DNA from: Dermanyssus gallinae
Taxonomy: Eukaryota > Arthropoda > Arachnida > Mesostigmata > Dermanyssidae
Length of the DNA: 64,000 nucleotides
Assembly: GCA_003439945.1 (NCBI GenBank)
Contig: QVRM01000959.1
Span: 1 to 64,000, forward strand
Reading direction: 5' to 3'
Below are positions 12,490-26,856 of the stretch, in pieces. The position numbers and the translations under genes are program-made. Each line of letters opens with the position of its first letter. Within the stretch, counting starts at the first letter, position 1. The notes beneath the pieces were generated by a model. It saw only the letters and a list, made by a program, of their open reading frames with translations, did no database searches and was not told the origin of the DNA.

Positions 12490-13426
12490 GTGATTGACGC
12501 TCAGGTCGCTCGGGCTGTTATCGCCTGTCATTAGTGTGACTATTATGAATAATACTACTACGTATTATTATGCTTTATTTTATTAGCGTCATATCATTAT
12601 CATGGCTGTATGTCAAACATAAACCGTCCGGCATACAACAGCTTGTATGCAGCGGCGCACGATACATCGAAACCCAGATATGTTTGAACATTGCTCAATG
12701 GAATTGCTCGGTGATACTCACCTTCAACCCTTCCTTTCCTGTCTGATCGTGATTGACGAGCGGTCGGCTGAATGTTGACTCTGTCTACGGTCAACGGCAT
12801 GCTTGCATTGCCTGTTGGATGAACAGCGCAGATTATTTGCTTCCTGGAGCTACAGACTGAGTGCAGGCGTATCACCACATATTAGGAGACAGCAGCACTG
12901 TCGTTGTGATTCTGTTCATTTTATGCCCCCCTAATCGTTCTTTCAATTTCTTCGTAAACAGCTAAGCCGATTTGCAGCGTTCCGTCGATATGTCTTGTTC
13001 GCTTTCCCTTCTGTCCTGTTTATATGGCCGCACTTACCCGTGGCACACGTATTTTTCGTTAGAACTCTCGATACCCATATGAGCGTCGCCGATTGCGCAT
13101 CCGAGGATTTCTAGGGAAGACACAATATCCATGTGGTTCTGCCAAGCGTTACGTGACTGCAAACCAATTTAAGTAGGATTCATGTTGGCGGCTTGTTTTT
13201 GTTATGTTCAGTAAACGAACGCACGCTAGAAATAGGAAATAGGCGTCTGCATGCACATCTGTTTCTGATCAGTGAAGTGATCAGCGAAGGTGAGATCAGA
13301 CCACAACTGGACTTTAGTAGCACCATAAACACTAACTCATGCCTATGTATTCCATGTTTCCGCGCCTGCCATTTTCGCTGTATGCGTTACATACGGCGGA
13401 TACAGCCGGATATTCTACAATTTCAG
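12490..13426 (+). other. vg intron 1 (937 bp)
   Basis: GT-AG, phase 0. Mixed composition, with an AT-rich start (12540-12600). No conserved exon, repeat family or RNA gene recognised. Confidence 0.88.
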
Positions 13427-13937
13427 AAATTCAATACTAGCGGGCTTCACCACCACCACCATCACCACCACAACTCTGTGAAGGAACTTCACCACCACCA
13501 CCATCAGCAGCAGCAGCAACATCAACAGCAACAACTGCAGCAGCAACAACAACAACAACTTCATCACTACAGCACACCGTCACCTTCACATTCGGCGCAC
13601 GTAGGGTCACCCAATGCCGGTAGCTCCCCTCCAAGCCTTCTGGCGCCACAGTCGCTCAACGACTTGCCTTCAACGTCCTCATCGCCATCATCGGCGTCTG
13701 CTCTCACCCTCTTACCGGCCGCGTCTTCGTCAGTGCCCCTCTGTGCTTCACCGGTTCAGGACTCGACGAGCGACAGTAAAGACGACGTCGGTGAGGCCAC
13801 CTACGTGTCGTCGAGGTGCGTCGTTATCAAGTACTACAAGACGGACGTCGCCTCCGCGCTAGACGATCACTTCCAAAAGGCACTGGCGCAGGCTGGATTC
13901 GGCGGCCCGAGCCGTCGCAATGATGAGGACTCCACCG
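13427..13937 (+). CDS. vg: vestigial coding exon 2 with TONDU (Scalloped-binding) domain (residues 61-230)
   Basis: Carries the domain that defines the family. Nucleotides 13802-13885 encode residues 186-213, YVSSRCVV...ALDDHFQKAL, equivalent to the beta-strand plus VDEHFxRAL helix of Vg/VGLL proteins that dock on Scalloped/TEAD. Before it come a histidine/glutamine-rich stretch (residues about 67-105) and a Ser/Pro-rich linker. The acceptor is ATTTCAG|AAATTC at 13426/13427, in phase 0 with exon 1. The donor ACCG|GTAAGT at 13937/13938 is strong and phase 1. The open frame upstream to 13193 is intronic read-through. Another AG at 13439-13440 would shift the frame. Confidence 0.95.
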
Positions 13938-16165
13938 GTAAGTGCCTATGGCTTTCCGTTCTGGTCTGCCGATTCGACTGACCGTTGATTTTGATTCATT
14001 GCTGCTTTAGTTACATTTTTAAGATAATTTAAGAATGTTTAAGAATGATAAATTAAACCAACTATAGAGACTGCATGCCACTGCAGTATAGAATACAAAT
14101 GCTAAACAACGTAGAACAAGGAAACGTACAAGAAGACTGAAACTAAGCGTTAGAATATCAATTTGTAGGCACCCTTTAAACATGTGTCTATACACTTAAA
14201 TATGCACATATTCATGCGTGTCTAAATATATTTACACACGCTGGATGCACGGGATAGCAGTATAGAACGACTTCAGTATTCGTTTTTCAACCTAAGCAAA
14301 AGACTTGCATTGATATTTGGATTCCTTTAGCTGCTTTTGAATCTAGCTAATGTAATGGCTGATTATGTGTGCACTATGCGTGCACCTATTCTTCGGCGTA
14401 TGTTTAAAATGACGTGTGCTTGCAGAGAAGACGCATCAAGATCATTAACTACACTTTCCAGCTACACTTTACTTTGGACTATCGAGGAATGTTCCTTTTG
14501 TACATGTACATCCAATTGGACCCTATTTATTGTTAATGCGGTTAGTCTCGGCCTAATATAATAAAAACAAATCAACAAAAGTGATGTCGCCAATCTAAGT
14601 CATACAATGTGGTCTCGATACCTACGTCGTTTAGATAAAACGAAATGGCAAGGCGAGTTGCGTGCAACTTGTGTCTGTAAGTCCATGCTTAGGTTCCGCC
14701 TCGCGCCCGCGAGTTCACTAAAATGTAAAAATCCCTTGTCGGGTCATTATGTGTCTATCTCGACTTTGTACTAACTGCCTTAAATTGTTAGCTTAAAAAA
14801 TGCACGGAGGTACAAACGGTATAACATGTGCAACGTGCTCTCCGCAGACAAGTGGCGTTAATACTAATGAATGCTATTAATAGGCTATTAAACTATATTG
14901 ACTAAATAAAATGGTTATTTAAGAAATTTTATTAAAATACACTTAATTACAACAGGCCGATGAGGATCTTGAAAATGAGGGAGATAACCTTTAGAAAGTA
15001 CACGGAAACGATATCGGGTGTATTCCGCGATGGTATAGCTGTGTAGTATAAACAGTTGCGAACCACGGCTGGATCACTACGGTGTCGCCCCTACGTAATA
15101 CCAGAGCTGAGTGGTGTAAAAGGCATTCGAATTATCAACGTTCGAACCTAATCAGCTCTGTCTGGAAAGCGTTATCATTATTGTACATCTGAGAGTGAAT
15201 ATCCTATGGCTGAATGTCCAGCGGTAAAATGTGTTAGATTAGCTAAACTAACAATTGTGTCCCAGTCGCTGCCTAATAGCTGCCCCGTAGAGCCCTGTCC
15301 GATAAGTACGTAGCAGAGCAAGATACTTGGTCGAAGTCTTCTTTATCACCTTAATGTTTGAACGTTTTTTTTAAGAACCGCTTTTTCGGTGTTTTTGTTT
15401 CATGTGTAATTCCCAATTAACGAGAGTAATTAATGAACAAACAATAATAGCCATCTTAATGACTGTACGCATGTAGCCTTGTCGAGCCGCCGGTCAAACA
15501 CGCAGTGATGCGTGCTGTCGGTCGGCGTCAAGTCGGCGCTGCGACACGGCCTGCGGGCGTGTCATGAGACGCACTGGCAGGACGTATGTCGGCTTGTTAG
15601 CTGTCTAGCGAACCGGGTACGCCTTCACGGGCAGCAGTGAAATCTTCACCAGCTCCTCTCGGGCAGATAGAGATATAGCCAGCTTGGGTTTCGGCGACGG
15701 CGGCAGCGGCGTTCTACTTACTGCGAAGCAGGCCCCGAGCAGGCCCGAAGCAGAACGGAAGGGCAAGAGAGGAATAAGGGGAAGAGGGGTCGTCGCGTCC
15801 TGCAACAGTGGCCAGAAAACCACAAACTGTGGCTAAACAGGCTAACGGTAAGCAGGAAAGAAGGAAGGAAGGAAAAAGGAAAGACAATCGGCCAGGCCAG
15901 ACGGCGCGTGGTCCTTGTCCTTGTCGGCGTGGTTCTTTTAAGGTCGACAGTCCACAACCACTAGTTTGGCCAGCATTGGCACCACCAGCTCCACCACCAT
16001 CACTGCGGAACAACGCTGGCGGCAACAGTCAATTAGAAGTCAGCCATTGCTACTCGTACGGCCACTGGCAAAGAAAGACCTCCTCTATTTATCCATCTAT
16101 TTATGATCTATTCATCTCTTTGTGTTGGTGTTGCTACTAATGCCGCTGGTCGTCGACAAAGCAAG

Positions 16166-16290
16166 CGACAACAACAGCAACAACAGTAACAACAATACCA
16201 ACAACAACAACGACGACAACAGTAACAACAATACCAACAACAACAACGACGACAACAGTAACAACAACAACAACAGCAATAGAGAGTACA
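16166..16290. repeat. CAA microsatellite with internal 45-bp duplication
   Basis: CAA runs include a near-perfect repeat of an AACAGTAACAACAATACC unit followed by ACGACGAC. Confidence 0.88.
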
Positions 16291-17320
16291 ACAGCAATAA
16301 AGGTCTGCTTTGAGACAGCAGAACGTCACGCATGGCCGGCATCAGTGGCACAGCAAAGCAGAAGCAGCAATCACAGTAGCAGCAGCAGCAGCAGAAGCGA
16401 CAGCATCCTTATCATCATCATCATAATTGAACAGCAGCAACGAAATGGGAGCGCCCTAGTCTAGGCGGCGCATACACACCCACTACGATACGATATAGCA
16501 AGCAAGCGACCAACAAGCTTGAGCAACAGCTTGCTATGTAGCTTACTCCTCTGCGCGGGTGGTTGGCAGGGTCGATGGCGATGTTTCTCCCGGGACTCGT
16601 TTCTTCCCTGTTTCGGCACACGAACGCTGTAGCCACCACCGCAGCCGCCCGCTTGCGGCGGGTGCGTAAGCACTCGTATTGGTCAGAGCCCACTACGGCG
16701 GATAGACGGCCTGCAGACGGATGTACGCACAAGCAGAGAGACAGAGAGAGAGAGGAAGAGAGAGGGGGGCGCACACGCGGACAAGCAGAAACACTTACAG
16801 CGGAACGCATCGACCCTTCCTCTAAGGTCGGCGGTCCTTCCAAAGTGTTTGGCGAGCTCGAGTAATTATCGACAACGAAGGGCTTTGTGCGACATCCTTT
16901 TCCTTGTTTCCATCATTCCATGTTCTTCTCTTTCTTTCGTCCTTTCTTTCTGACTTTCAGTCTCTGCCGCTCTCACTTTGTCTGTCTATCATTCTCCTCA
17001 GTGCGCGTCTTGTTGGCTCGTGCGCTTGATCTCTATGATTAAATAGTCTCTGCATTATGGAATCGCTCGTCATTTGCGAAATGACGCGGAAGTCTGGCGG
17101 CTTGGTCTGCCGCATCATCATCATCATCGTCGTCATCATCGTCATCATCATCATTATTATCATCACCGTCGTAATTACTTTATCATTATCATTACCAACA
17201 TGTGTGTGTTAGCTGCTAGTCCGAACTGAGACATCACAACAACCGCGACGCTAGTTAGTAGCTTAAATGAAACCGAGCAAATGTCTCTCGTTGTTCCAAA
17301 GTCTGCGTTCAAGTCAGTTG

Positions 17321-17434
<114 letters not shown>

Positions 17435-20049
17435 TGTGTGCAGAACAGTCGTATAATAATATTAAACAACAGAAGACGGCGTTCGTAATTTGGCTGACTT
17501 CTCCGACTGTGGCCGGAACTCCATTTGGCTAAACTTGCTGAGTAAAGTCGCGAGCGGTGCTACACGAGTCATCATTATCATCCTCATCTCGGACGAGACC
17601 CTACACTGCAAACGTAGAATTGTTTTTTGCTTGTTCTCTCGCTTCCTCCGTGTATCTCTCGTTCTTACTCTCTTTCTTCGATCATCTGAGGAGCGTTTTC
17701 GTTGTACGGCTCAAGCGGTTGTGCTTGTAGTACTGGTAAGTCCTACGGAAGCAGCGTCGGACAGGCAAGAGCATAGAAACCTCATGCGAGCGCCGCGGGT
17801 CTCAGCAAACCCAGCAGCAGCAGCAATAGCACTAGCAGGAGCTACCCCCGTTGACACAGCTTAACTGCGCTACACAAGTGCTGAGGAGTGGTGAGGTGAC
17901 ATTCCGCAGTTGACGTGGCGGGTGTAGTTGACTCGGCGTCGCCGTCGTCTTCGCGAAGTAATCGAGCGCCTCACCAACAACCCCGCACCCGTTTCTTCGT
18001 CGCCTTCGTTGTCGTCGTCGTTGTCGATGTCTTGGGGAAAGAGGTCGCCACCACCCCCAGATCCTCAGCATCGGCCGCTCGTCTCCACAACCGCGTCTAT
18101 CTACCCATCCATCTTAACTCGGTGGTTGGTCGCAGAAGCTGTGAGTCAGCGGAGACTGTCGAGGACTTTAAACGACAACGATGTCTTACACTGTGTCTCC
18201 TTCCCCCCTCTCTCTCTCTCTCCCCAGCTCCATCTCTCTCTCTCATACGCTTTTCCGCGCCATTACCCCATGGTGAGGCGCGGCGCGGCGCGTAGCAGTA
18301 GAATTCAGCGCAAATGAGATCTCAACGCGGCCGCACTCAATTGCAAGACGTACGTTACCGTAGGCCGTCGGCCGTCGTGCGAACGAGGTCGGCCTGATTA
18401 GGACCGCAGCGAAGGCTGAAAGCGCGCAGCAGCAACAACAGCAGCAGCCGCCGCCGCCGATCTCAACTCACGCTGATGATAAAGTCATCGTTTGAGGACG
18501 ACATGCGTCCTGCTACCACGCTAATGTGTTTCCGTTGTCGAGATAACAACTTCCCTACTTCAACCACCTACTTACTACGTGCGCGACCGGGCCGAATCTC
18601 GAATTGGAGCCTCAAATGACGCCGGCCGCAGACCAGACATACTAGCTACTCAAAGCGTAGTGGGCGTAGAATCTATATGCGGGATGATCGCCGACAGTAA
18701 AGGCTCGACAAGATTCTCGTTACCTCAACAGCCACGAAGTATCTACAACAACAACAACAACAGAAATGCAGACAGCAACTGCAACAATAACACCAGAACA
18801 TGCAACAGCAGCAGCAACAACAACAGCAAGAACAATAAAACCAATTTGAGAGAGAATTTTACTAAGATGAAAGAATCTCGTGATGAGCGGACATGATAGG
18901 TAGGATGAAGCATTCCAAAGCTGTATGTAGCACGTGCATGCCGGCATCACCAACTAGTCAAACGGAGGCTGGAAGAAAATGCGAAGCTGTTTTACAGAGT
19001 ACGCATGGCGTCGATCCCTACGAGTCTATTTAAAGCTCGCTGGCTTATTACGACATCAGTCAGATCCAACTGCCAAGTCGTTTTCAACTGGCCAAGACAA
19101 TTCAACAGAGATAACAGCGGTAGCAACAACAAGTGCTCTCGTAGAATCGATTAATTTCGTGCCTCTCATGGAGGTAGGCTTAGATGAGCGCGTCCTCCTG
19201 CGAGCAGAGAACTTGTCTAGTCTCTACTTATTGTCGAACGAACCAGATTGGCAATTTTTCTCGCATTTTGCGCCACTAATGGCGCTAGCGGGGTCCTCAA
19301 CTGGGCTGGCTGGCTGGCTGAGCTCGCAGGACAGGGACGCAGGTTGCCGCCTGATCTCGAACTCGAGAAGCTAGATCATATCTTATATGAGCGCGTGACC
19401 ATGTTACGAATCGGCTACGACGGCAGCTACTGACATATGAACGGCCTGAATGTAAACGTCCCGTGTCCAACGCGTCGCTTCTGGCTCAATGCTATGACCC
19501 AATCGGCAGGTTTGCATCATTAGTAGCAGATGCAGCAGATATCTAGATGGCCAGCCATAAACGGCGGATGTCTGACTGACTAATCTTTGTTGAAATCGTT
19601 GCTTAAACGTTAAGAAAGACAGAGAAACGATTCAGCTTGATAGTAATCGTTCGCAAAGGACAAAAATATGTCGCTCCCATTTAAACGGCGACGCCAACCG
19701 GCTGTCCAATTAGTATGGTTGAATCCTATTTTTCAAAAGCAGTGCGTTCCTGCTTAAATACCAAGCATATGGACGGAAACGATTCTAAGCTTTTCTTAAT
19801 GTTAATTGGTATTTCCAGGGGAGGAGCAGCGATACAATCAAACATGACCGTTTGAGTTTGGATGTATGTCCACAATTGTGTAAACTAAAAAGTACCTAAC
19901 AAATAATTGGATAACGATATTACGAACACCACAGCAATAACTGCAATAAGAATAATGATGTGGCTCTGAAGCTAGCGCTCAGTCGCAATGGTTACCGTAG
20001 GATTTACAGGTAAAATGTTTGTACAAATTAATGGACCGATAGAAGCGAC

Positions 20050-20330
20050 ATCAGCAGCAGCAACAACGACAACAAGAACAATACAACAATAGCAACAGTG
20101 AAAACAACAACAACAAGACGATGAAAACGAACAGGAATAATGCCTACATAGTAATCAATACTGGAGTAATTACACCATAAATAACGACACGGACGACGAC
20201 GACAGACCTCGAAGAAAACAACCGTGCGCCAGTTGTCATCCACAGCCATAACAACAGTAGCAACAGTAAGAAAACCAATAACCACAACAACAACAACCAC
20301 AACAGCAACAACAACAACAGGCACAATCAA
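20050..20330. repeat. CAA-rich interrupted microsatellite
   Basis: Repeated CAA/CAG tracts on the + strand, separated by short unique pieces. Confidence 0.8.
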
Positions 20331-22703
20331 TACCGCTAAGCAATAGCGGCCGCTACCGCCACGATCATCTCGCTCGTACAAAAAGAGTCCAGAACAAATG
20401 CGCTCTTGTCCCATCGATCTTGCGAACGCAATGGCCTACCTAAGTCGCCTCTTGGACCTGCTTTGTTTGGCGGATCGCCCACCCACTGTCACTGGCCGGC
20501 GCGCTCATGCATCTGCCGACCTGCGATCCTGTCATCCTGTCGCCTGCCCTACTGCTGACGAACTGTGCGGCTTTTCCTGGATGGGCTTAGCTAGCTGCGT
20601 GCGTCCTGTCTGAGCTGCGCCTTGCCAGGGCGCCGTCGTCTTGAGATGAGGCGAGCTGCGGGGGATCATTGTCAGGGCAGGCCGCAGGCCATACAGGATG
20701 ACACAATAGCCGCCCATGTCGCTTGACGGCCTGCCGCGCGCACCGCTTTGCCTCTTTTACTCGTAGTCTTCTTTTTCACCTTGTTTTCTACGTTTTATTA
20801 CTTGTCTACTTCGCCTTCGACTTTTTCTGCTTACTCTTCTTCTCATTCTGCGTGGTTCTGAGGATTTGTTTGCCTTCTTGGCTCCTTTCTCATTGCCCCC
20901 TACTACACTCTTCCAACAACTGATCTCGTCCTCAAGTCAGTCTTCCATCTCCTCCGTGCTTGTTTCCATGCAATCGTTATTTTAACTCTCTTTTTCATTG
21001 TCGCTGTTCTTGTTGTCGTTGCCTGAGATGTTTCTTGTTATTGGAGAACTGGTCATTCTTGTTGTTGTTGTTGTTGTTGATGTGACTCTGTTACTGTTTC
21101 CGCTGGAAACACAGTGCTTGCTGGTGCTCGTGCTGCCGTTGTTATTTCTGTTACCGCTATTGTCAATGTCGTTATCGTCGAAACGGTCGTAGTTGCTAAT
21201 AATTTAGCGGCAGAAGAGTGCGTAGTATATAGCAGTCTCGACTCCACAAAGTCTGTTTGGCTGAACTAAATCAATCAGCGATAATGCCCGGTCGACTGTC
21301 CTCCGTTCTGTGTACCTGCCTCTCTGACTGCTATAGACCGGAGATGGCAGTTCCTGCCAATCTCGTTTCGGCAATTGATAGATAGCGGCGATGATTCTTT
21401 GAGCGAGTACGATGCGAGAAGAAAAAGAGAGAAGAAAAGAAAAAAAAGAGAAGATGATAGATAAGTGAAGAAGAAAAATAAATTGATGAAGATAAAGAAG
21501 AAGAAGAAGAAATTGATGAAGATGAAGCAGAAATACAGAAGCTGGAAACGGCTGGAACACTGACAGCAAAAACTACATCCACGTATTAGATGAGAGCATG
21601 AGAAAATTGAGTTAAGGCAGGACAGCAATCTTTGTGCATACACGTATGTATAATAGGCATTTATATATGTACATATGTGCACATATGTGCATTTTATGTG
21701 TAGTATATTATCTATGTGTATGTAAAAGCGCGGGACATAGTTAAGAGGACATTGCTGGTTATTGGGATGTACCCCCACAGAGAGCGTACACTCTATATAT
21801 AGGTGGCCGACGCATTTTGAGCGGGTTTTCGCCACACCATTCTGCCGTGATGATAATGACTCACTTTTCGCTTTTACTACAAGCATAGCTGGGTTAATGC
21901 ACTGCAAAAAACGGCAGTGCTAATGAGTATTGCTGAAACGACTCTGTCCTTCAATTGATGATCTCGCTGTAAATATAGATTTTCTGAGTGACGAAAAATG
22001 AATAGAAAATGCACTTGCAATCGCGTTATTGCGCCCGTACTTTCCCTTCATCGTCCTTAGCATTCTAAAGGACCTTTTTAATTAGAGCTTGTGCCACATA
22101 TTTTCCAAAAAGTGTAAACAAGCATCCAGGAGCGTGCCGTAATACTTCGGTTTGAGATCTATAATATTTGCGTTATGTACATTTTATTTTGGACCGGTAA
22201 AATGAGCTCAACATAGTAACATTCATTTTCATCCCAAGCATCGTTTGTAGAAAAATACATGATCGAGAAGGCATCACATTTTTTTATTTTCTCGAAGTCG
22301 GAGTATCACCACTTCTCTGAGGTGACACTGGAGAAGGATTGTCTTTAATGAGGAAGCCTTTTGCAATTTGCATGCAAAGGGTATTCTCAGTATATTGGAT
22401 AGCTTCATGTGGACTCCCTGCGCAAATCACAGAAGTTCACGATTTGCTCCTGAGACTATATGCAGACTCGTTAATATCAACTGAATTAAAGATTCGATCC
22501 AGAGACGGGATCAATCGTACACACCGCTAAATGACTTTATACTGCAATCCCAACATTGTAAGGCTTGTCAAGTTAAGCAGCGCAACAGATCAAACATTAC
22601 TTTGCAGTTTTTACGGCGAGATGCGGAGGTGGACTTGATTCTGCTTATCTAGCTACACCATTCCTGATTAGTGACCGGTTGATAGGACTTAATCAATGGC
22701 ACA

Positions 22704-22719
22704 ATATATATATATATAT

Positions 22720-22793
<74 letters not shown>

Positions 22794-22841
22794 ATATATA
22801 CATACATATATATATATATATATATACATACATATATATAT

Positions 22842-22898
<57 letters not shown>
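22704..22898. repeat. long TA microsatellite with CATA interruptions (about 195 bp)
   Basis: TA array broken at intervals by TACATACATATA units. Confidence 0.95.
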
Positions 22899-22899
<1 letters not shown>

Positions 22900-23232
22900 G
22901 TTCAATGTTTACAAACGCTCTTTTTCTTTGAAAAGCATTGTGTTTTGTGGTCCCGTAGCATTCTGACTAAAATGATTTCGAACTGATACAAGCTCATGAT
23001 TTTCTTAATTAGTACTGAGTATACCAGTGTTAGTAATAATAATAATTACAAATGCATTGCAATGCAATTCAATTAATCGTACGCGAGGAGATTAAACTGC
23101 AAACGTATGAGAAGATGCTCCATAAGCGGCTACTAACGACTAAAAAAAAACTCCCGATATTAACACTTCCTTGATCCATTGATCATGGAAGGCAAATCAT
23201 ACGATATAGACAATATGGCAACGAATCAATTT

Positions 23233-23350
23233 TGTTATATTGCTTGGGGTCCACTCGAAAACTGTCAAGGCTTATTACTAATACGGTTAAGTGACTGCCA
23301 CCGGCTCCAAACCGACTGGTTAACGCCCCAAACTTTTTTTCTCTTCGTTC
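23233..23350. repeat. interspersed repeat, diverged copy of the 59.1-kb element
   Basis: Shares an ordered set of words with 59117-59240: TTATATTG, CCAnTCGA, CTGTnAAGGCT, AATACGG, and GGTTAACGCCCC. Unclassified family. Confidence 0.55.
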
Positions 23351-24149
23351 TGGGAGGTTTTGGGAATGCATGATGCACATGCATCGCCCCATAACGCCCT
23401 AAATCTAGATCAGGGGTACAGGTCAGGATGCTTCAAGAGACATAATCAAGAAAGTGTTATGGTCCCAAAGGTATGACATAATTAGTTTAAGGTCTTTCGT
23501 TATTGGCGTGAGCAAGTGAGTGGAAAAGCTGTGGTGAGTAAGAAAAAAGCTGTGCACGGCCTTCCTAAGGCAGCAAGTTTCTTTGAATTGTTTTTAAAGC
23601 TTTCTGATTATATGCGCATGTACTTGTCTACTTTTACGGCCGCCAACTCAGGGGCTTCGCACATACACACACGAGACTCTGTCACGGGAATTTCGAATCA
23701 TTTGTCGTTAGCAGATTTGCTCACAGGAACACTGCGGTCTTCTGTGGAAACGATGGCCCTAACCTTAATGGCCCTCAGCGGTTGCGCCTATATTTCCAGA
23801 ACTCCTACATGCTGAATTTCGTTGGCCCTTTCTCTGACCCTGTTGTGATACTATTATGGAAAAGCGATTTTGTTCGGAAACCGAAATGAGATAGTCGTCT
23901 GGGTCAGCTAGATCGGTTTAATTAGCAAACAACGACCCCTTTTAGACTAGCGATCTCTGCATACATACAAATCATATATATGAAAACAACCTTGAATATT
24001 GTCGCATACTCGTACTTTGACATCGCTATGAAATAGCTCTGAGGACGCGATACTTGTATTAAACGGAACAGCTTGTTTAATGGACAGTTCGTGGGCCTTT
24101 CATGCCATGAGCCGTGGGTGGTTTGTGTAACAGTTGGAAAACGCAACGT

Positions 24150-24150
<1 letters not shown>

Positions 24151-24188
<38 letters not shown>
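24151..24188. repeat. TA microsatellite
   Basis: Alternating TA, 38 bp. A shorter one is at 24596-24617. Confidence 0.93.
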
Positions 24189-24191
<3 letters not shown>

Positions 24192-25544
24192 ACGAATCAT
24201 TAGTTTCCAATTAAGTCCTGCTGTCGGAAGACAGCAGCAACGCGTTCGCGTGCCGTGCAGCTTTATGAGACGCGATGCAGAGTAGCGCGATTTCGACACT
24301 ATTAATGGTAGCAGTAGTACGACCGCGCGTAGAAGATAGCGGCTCGGAACTAGATGTCCTTGAGCTCTTAAGCGCGCTTTAAGCGATGCTTTCATCACTT
24401 CTTCCGGTGATCTTCGAGCGTTTCCGCACGACCACGACGACAACCACGGCGCCAACGAGAGACCACACTCTCCCTGCAGCAGGCAGTGCTGACTGGCGTA
24501 TCTCCAGGCGCCGAACTACCCCGCAGCATCGGACTATTAACCGACACGGCTCCCTTCCGTCTTGCCTAAATCTGTTCCAGTACACACACGTGTGATATAT
24601 ATATATATATATATATTGTGGACAGCGCCACAGCCTCGGAAAGGCCGTGCGCCCAGAATAATGGAATCATCACCTCCTACCCTCATCATTATAATCATCA
24701 GCATCTTCATCACCATCCAAATCCGCTGCGTCCGTCGAAAAAGAAGTCGCTTAAACTTTGCTCAAGTTGAATCGCGTCACCTGCACCACCTGCATAGATA
24801 GGGGTGACGGGCTCGCCATGCGCGAAGTGGCTGGCCGAGGTGCGGCGAAAAACCGCCGGCAGTTTTCCGACGACAGTTCCGACGCGTTCCTTTGCTGCCA
24901 TGTTGGCGAGTGATCGAGTGATGTCGACGACGACGACGACGACAATGGTGATTTCGCATGGACGGCCTGCATGCGCGCGCGGCCTGCTCTCCTTCCATCT
25001 CTGTTCTTCCCGTGCCGTCTCGCGAATTAAACACGCCCGTCAGTAGCAATAGAGGTAGAAGTAGTTATATTAATAATAGTCGAGAAGATTGTTCAAGAAA
25101 GGTAGTCGCCGTCATCCTGGCACATGCCTGGCACTACGCCATGCCATTCCCTGCCACGTCGCGGAGCACCGCCGCCCGCGTCCAGCGCCCTCTCTCCAAC
25201 CGGCTCGCTTGTCCGTGTGCGCGTTGTCCGGGCGCGTTCTGTCCTGTAGCCCGCCGTCGCGACCTTTGAGCTCCTCGATGGCGAGACATCGCCTTACCGG
25301 CGCCCGGAGAGTTTCGCCTACCCGACTGGCACCGCCAGCACGGCAGCCGCTGTCGCGTTGCCCGGCAGTCGAACGCCACTTCTCGCGTGTAGACGAGACG
25401 GCAGCACATGGGAGGACACTGTGAGCAGTGGCTACGATGCGATACTACTCTGCCGAGTCCGTATAGCAGGAACGACGAAAACAATGATGGCGATGAATCA
25501 AAATGACCGAGACCATGATAGGTACGTTTACAACACCACAATAA

Positions 25545-25690
25545 TATGGTGTTGGTGGTGGTGGTGGCGATGACGATGATTGTGATGAATGTGATGGTGG
25601 TGCAGATAATGATGATGATGATGATAGCGATAATAATGATGATGATGGTGATAATAATGATGATGATGATGTTGTTGTTGTCATGCGTTG
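25545..25690. repeat. GGT/GAT trinucleotide microsatellite
   Basis: GGT run, then GAT and AAT units, then TTG. Confidence 0.88.
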
Positions 25691-26856
25691 CACCGTCGAA
25701 TATGGTGTAAGCTATACAACATAGACTATACAACTAATTGTCGACATATATATATATATCGTATCTGCCTCGGCTATCTGTCTATCCGCCTCGCGTGTTC
25801 GTGTTCTTCTTTTCAACGCGTATGGTGGCGACGCTGATGCTAAATGTGGTGCTTAAAGGGCCTAGCGACTTCTGACAAGATCAGGATCATTTTAATGCGT
25901 GTCACCATCAGGAGGAATAGCAGCAGCAACAGCAGCAGCAGGAGCAGTCTATGTACCATCACCATCATCATCAACTGATTCATCACCATCATCGGCGTCT
26001 AATTGTTGTTTTTGTTGTTGTTGCTGCCGACGTTGTTGTTTTAGCTGACATCGTTGTTGTTGCCCACTGTTGACGTTGTTGTTGTTGTTGTTGATGTTAC
26101 TGCACCAAACTTCGTCCTCTTCTTTTTCTTCTGTTGCTGCCGCTGCATCTCTCTACGACTCCCGTCACTACCTTTGTTAATGTTAAAAGTGGCGCACCAA
26201 GACACGCGACAAATGGGGGGCGCCCAATAGAAATCTACAGTGTGCCTGCCACTAGTTGATGGATATGCTGGCTGGTCTCCTTTGGGCAAACAACGTTAGG
26301 CCGTTGTGTTCCACCGACCGACAACAACAACAACAACATCATCATCAACAACAACAACAACAAAGACGACGATCATGATCTAAACGTTTAGCGGACGCAC
26401 CAGCAGAAGCAGCAGCGTCGCCAGGAGACGCTAGACACCACATCGAAGCAATGGGCCAAAGGCTTATCAGATGAAACGGGAACAACGACGGATTTCGTTC
26501 GATGCATGCGCCACACGCTCGGAAGCGACGACGATCATGACAACGACGACAAAGACAACAACAATAATAATTTCGCTTCACGCACTTACTCACCCACTCA
26601 TTCACTCGTCCGCTTATTTTTACACGATCACCGATTTCATAATGAGATTGATAAGAAATCACTTGTCTCGTTGTTAACTTGCCAACGACCGCGGCCGAGC
26701 AGCACCCTTAGATGTCGTCGCATGTTGTCCTCTTTGTGTCTCCTTCTGTGTGTATGAACAAGAATATATATATATATATAATTCCCCACACCGCATGCAC
26801 ACACACACAGGATTGGTTTATAATGGAACCCGTGCACGACGACTCGCGTCACTATA

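Noticed and set aside
13193..13426. Open frame upstream of vg exon 2
   Set aside because: No homology, and the acceptor at 13426 joins exon 1 in phase.
22649..22986. Open frames of about 95 codons made of Ile-Tyr repeats
   Set aside because: Translated TA microsatellite; similar frames at 17267, 28298, 32717, 44947 and elsewhere are discarded for the same reason.
24800..25430. Possible GC-rich hidden exon or gene in intron 2
   Set aside because: Overlapping open frames on both strands are Arg/Pro/Ser-rich without any recognised domain; vg phases do not need another exon.
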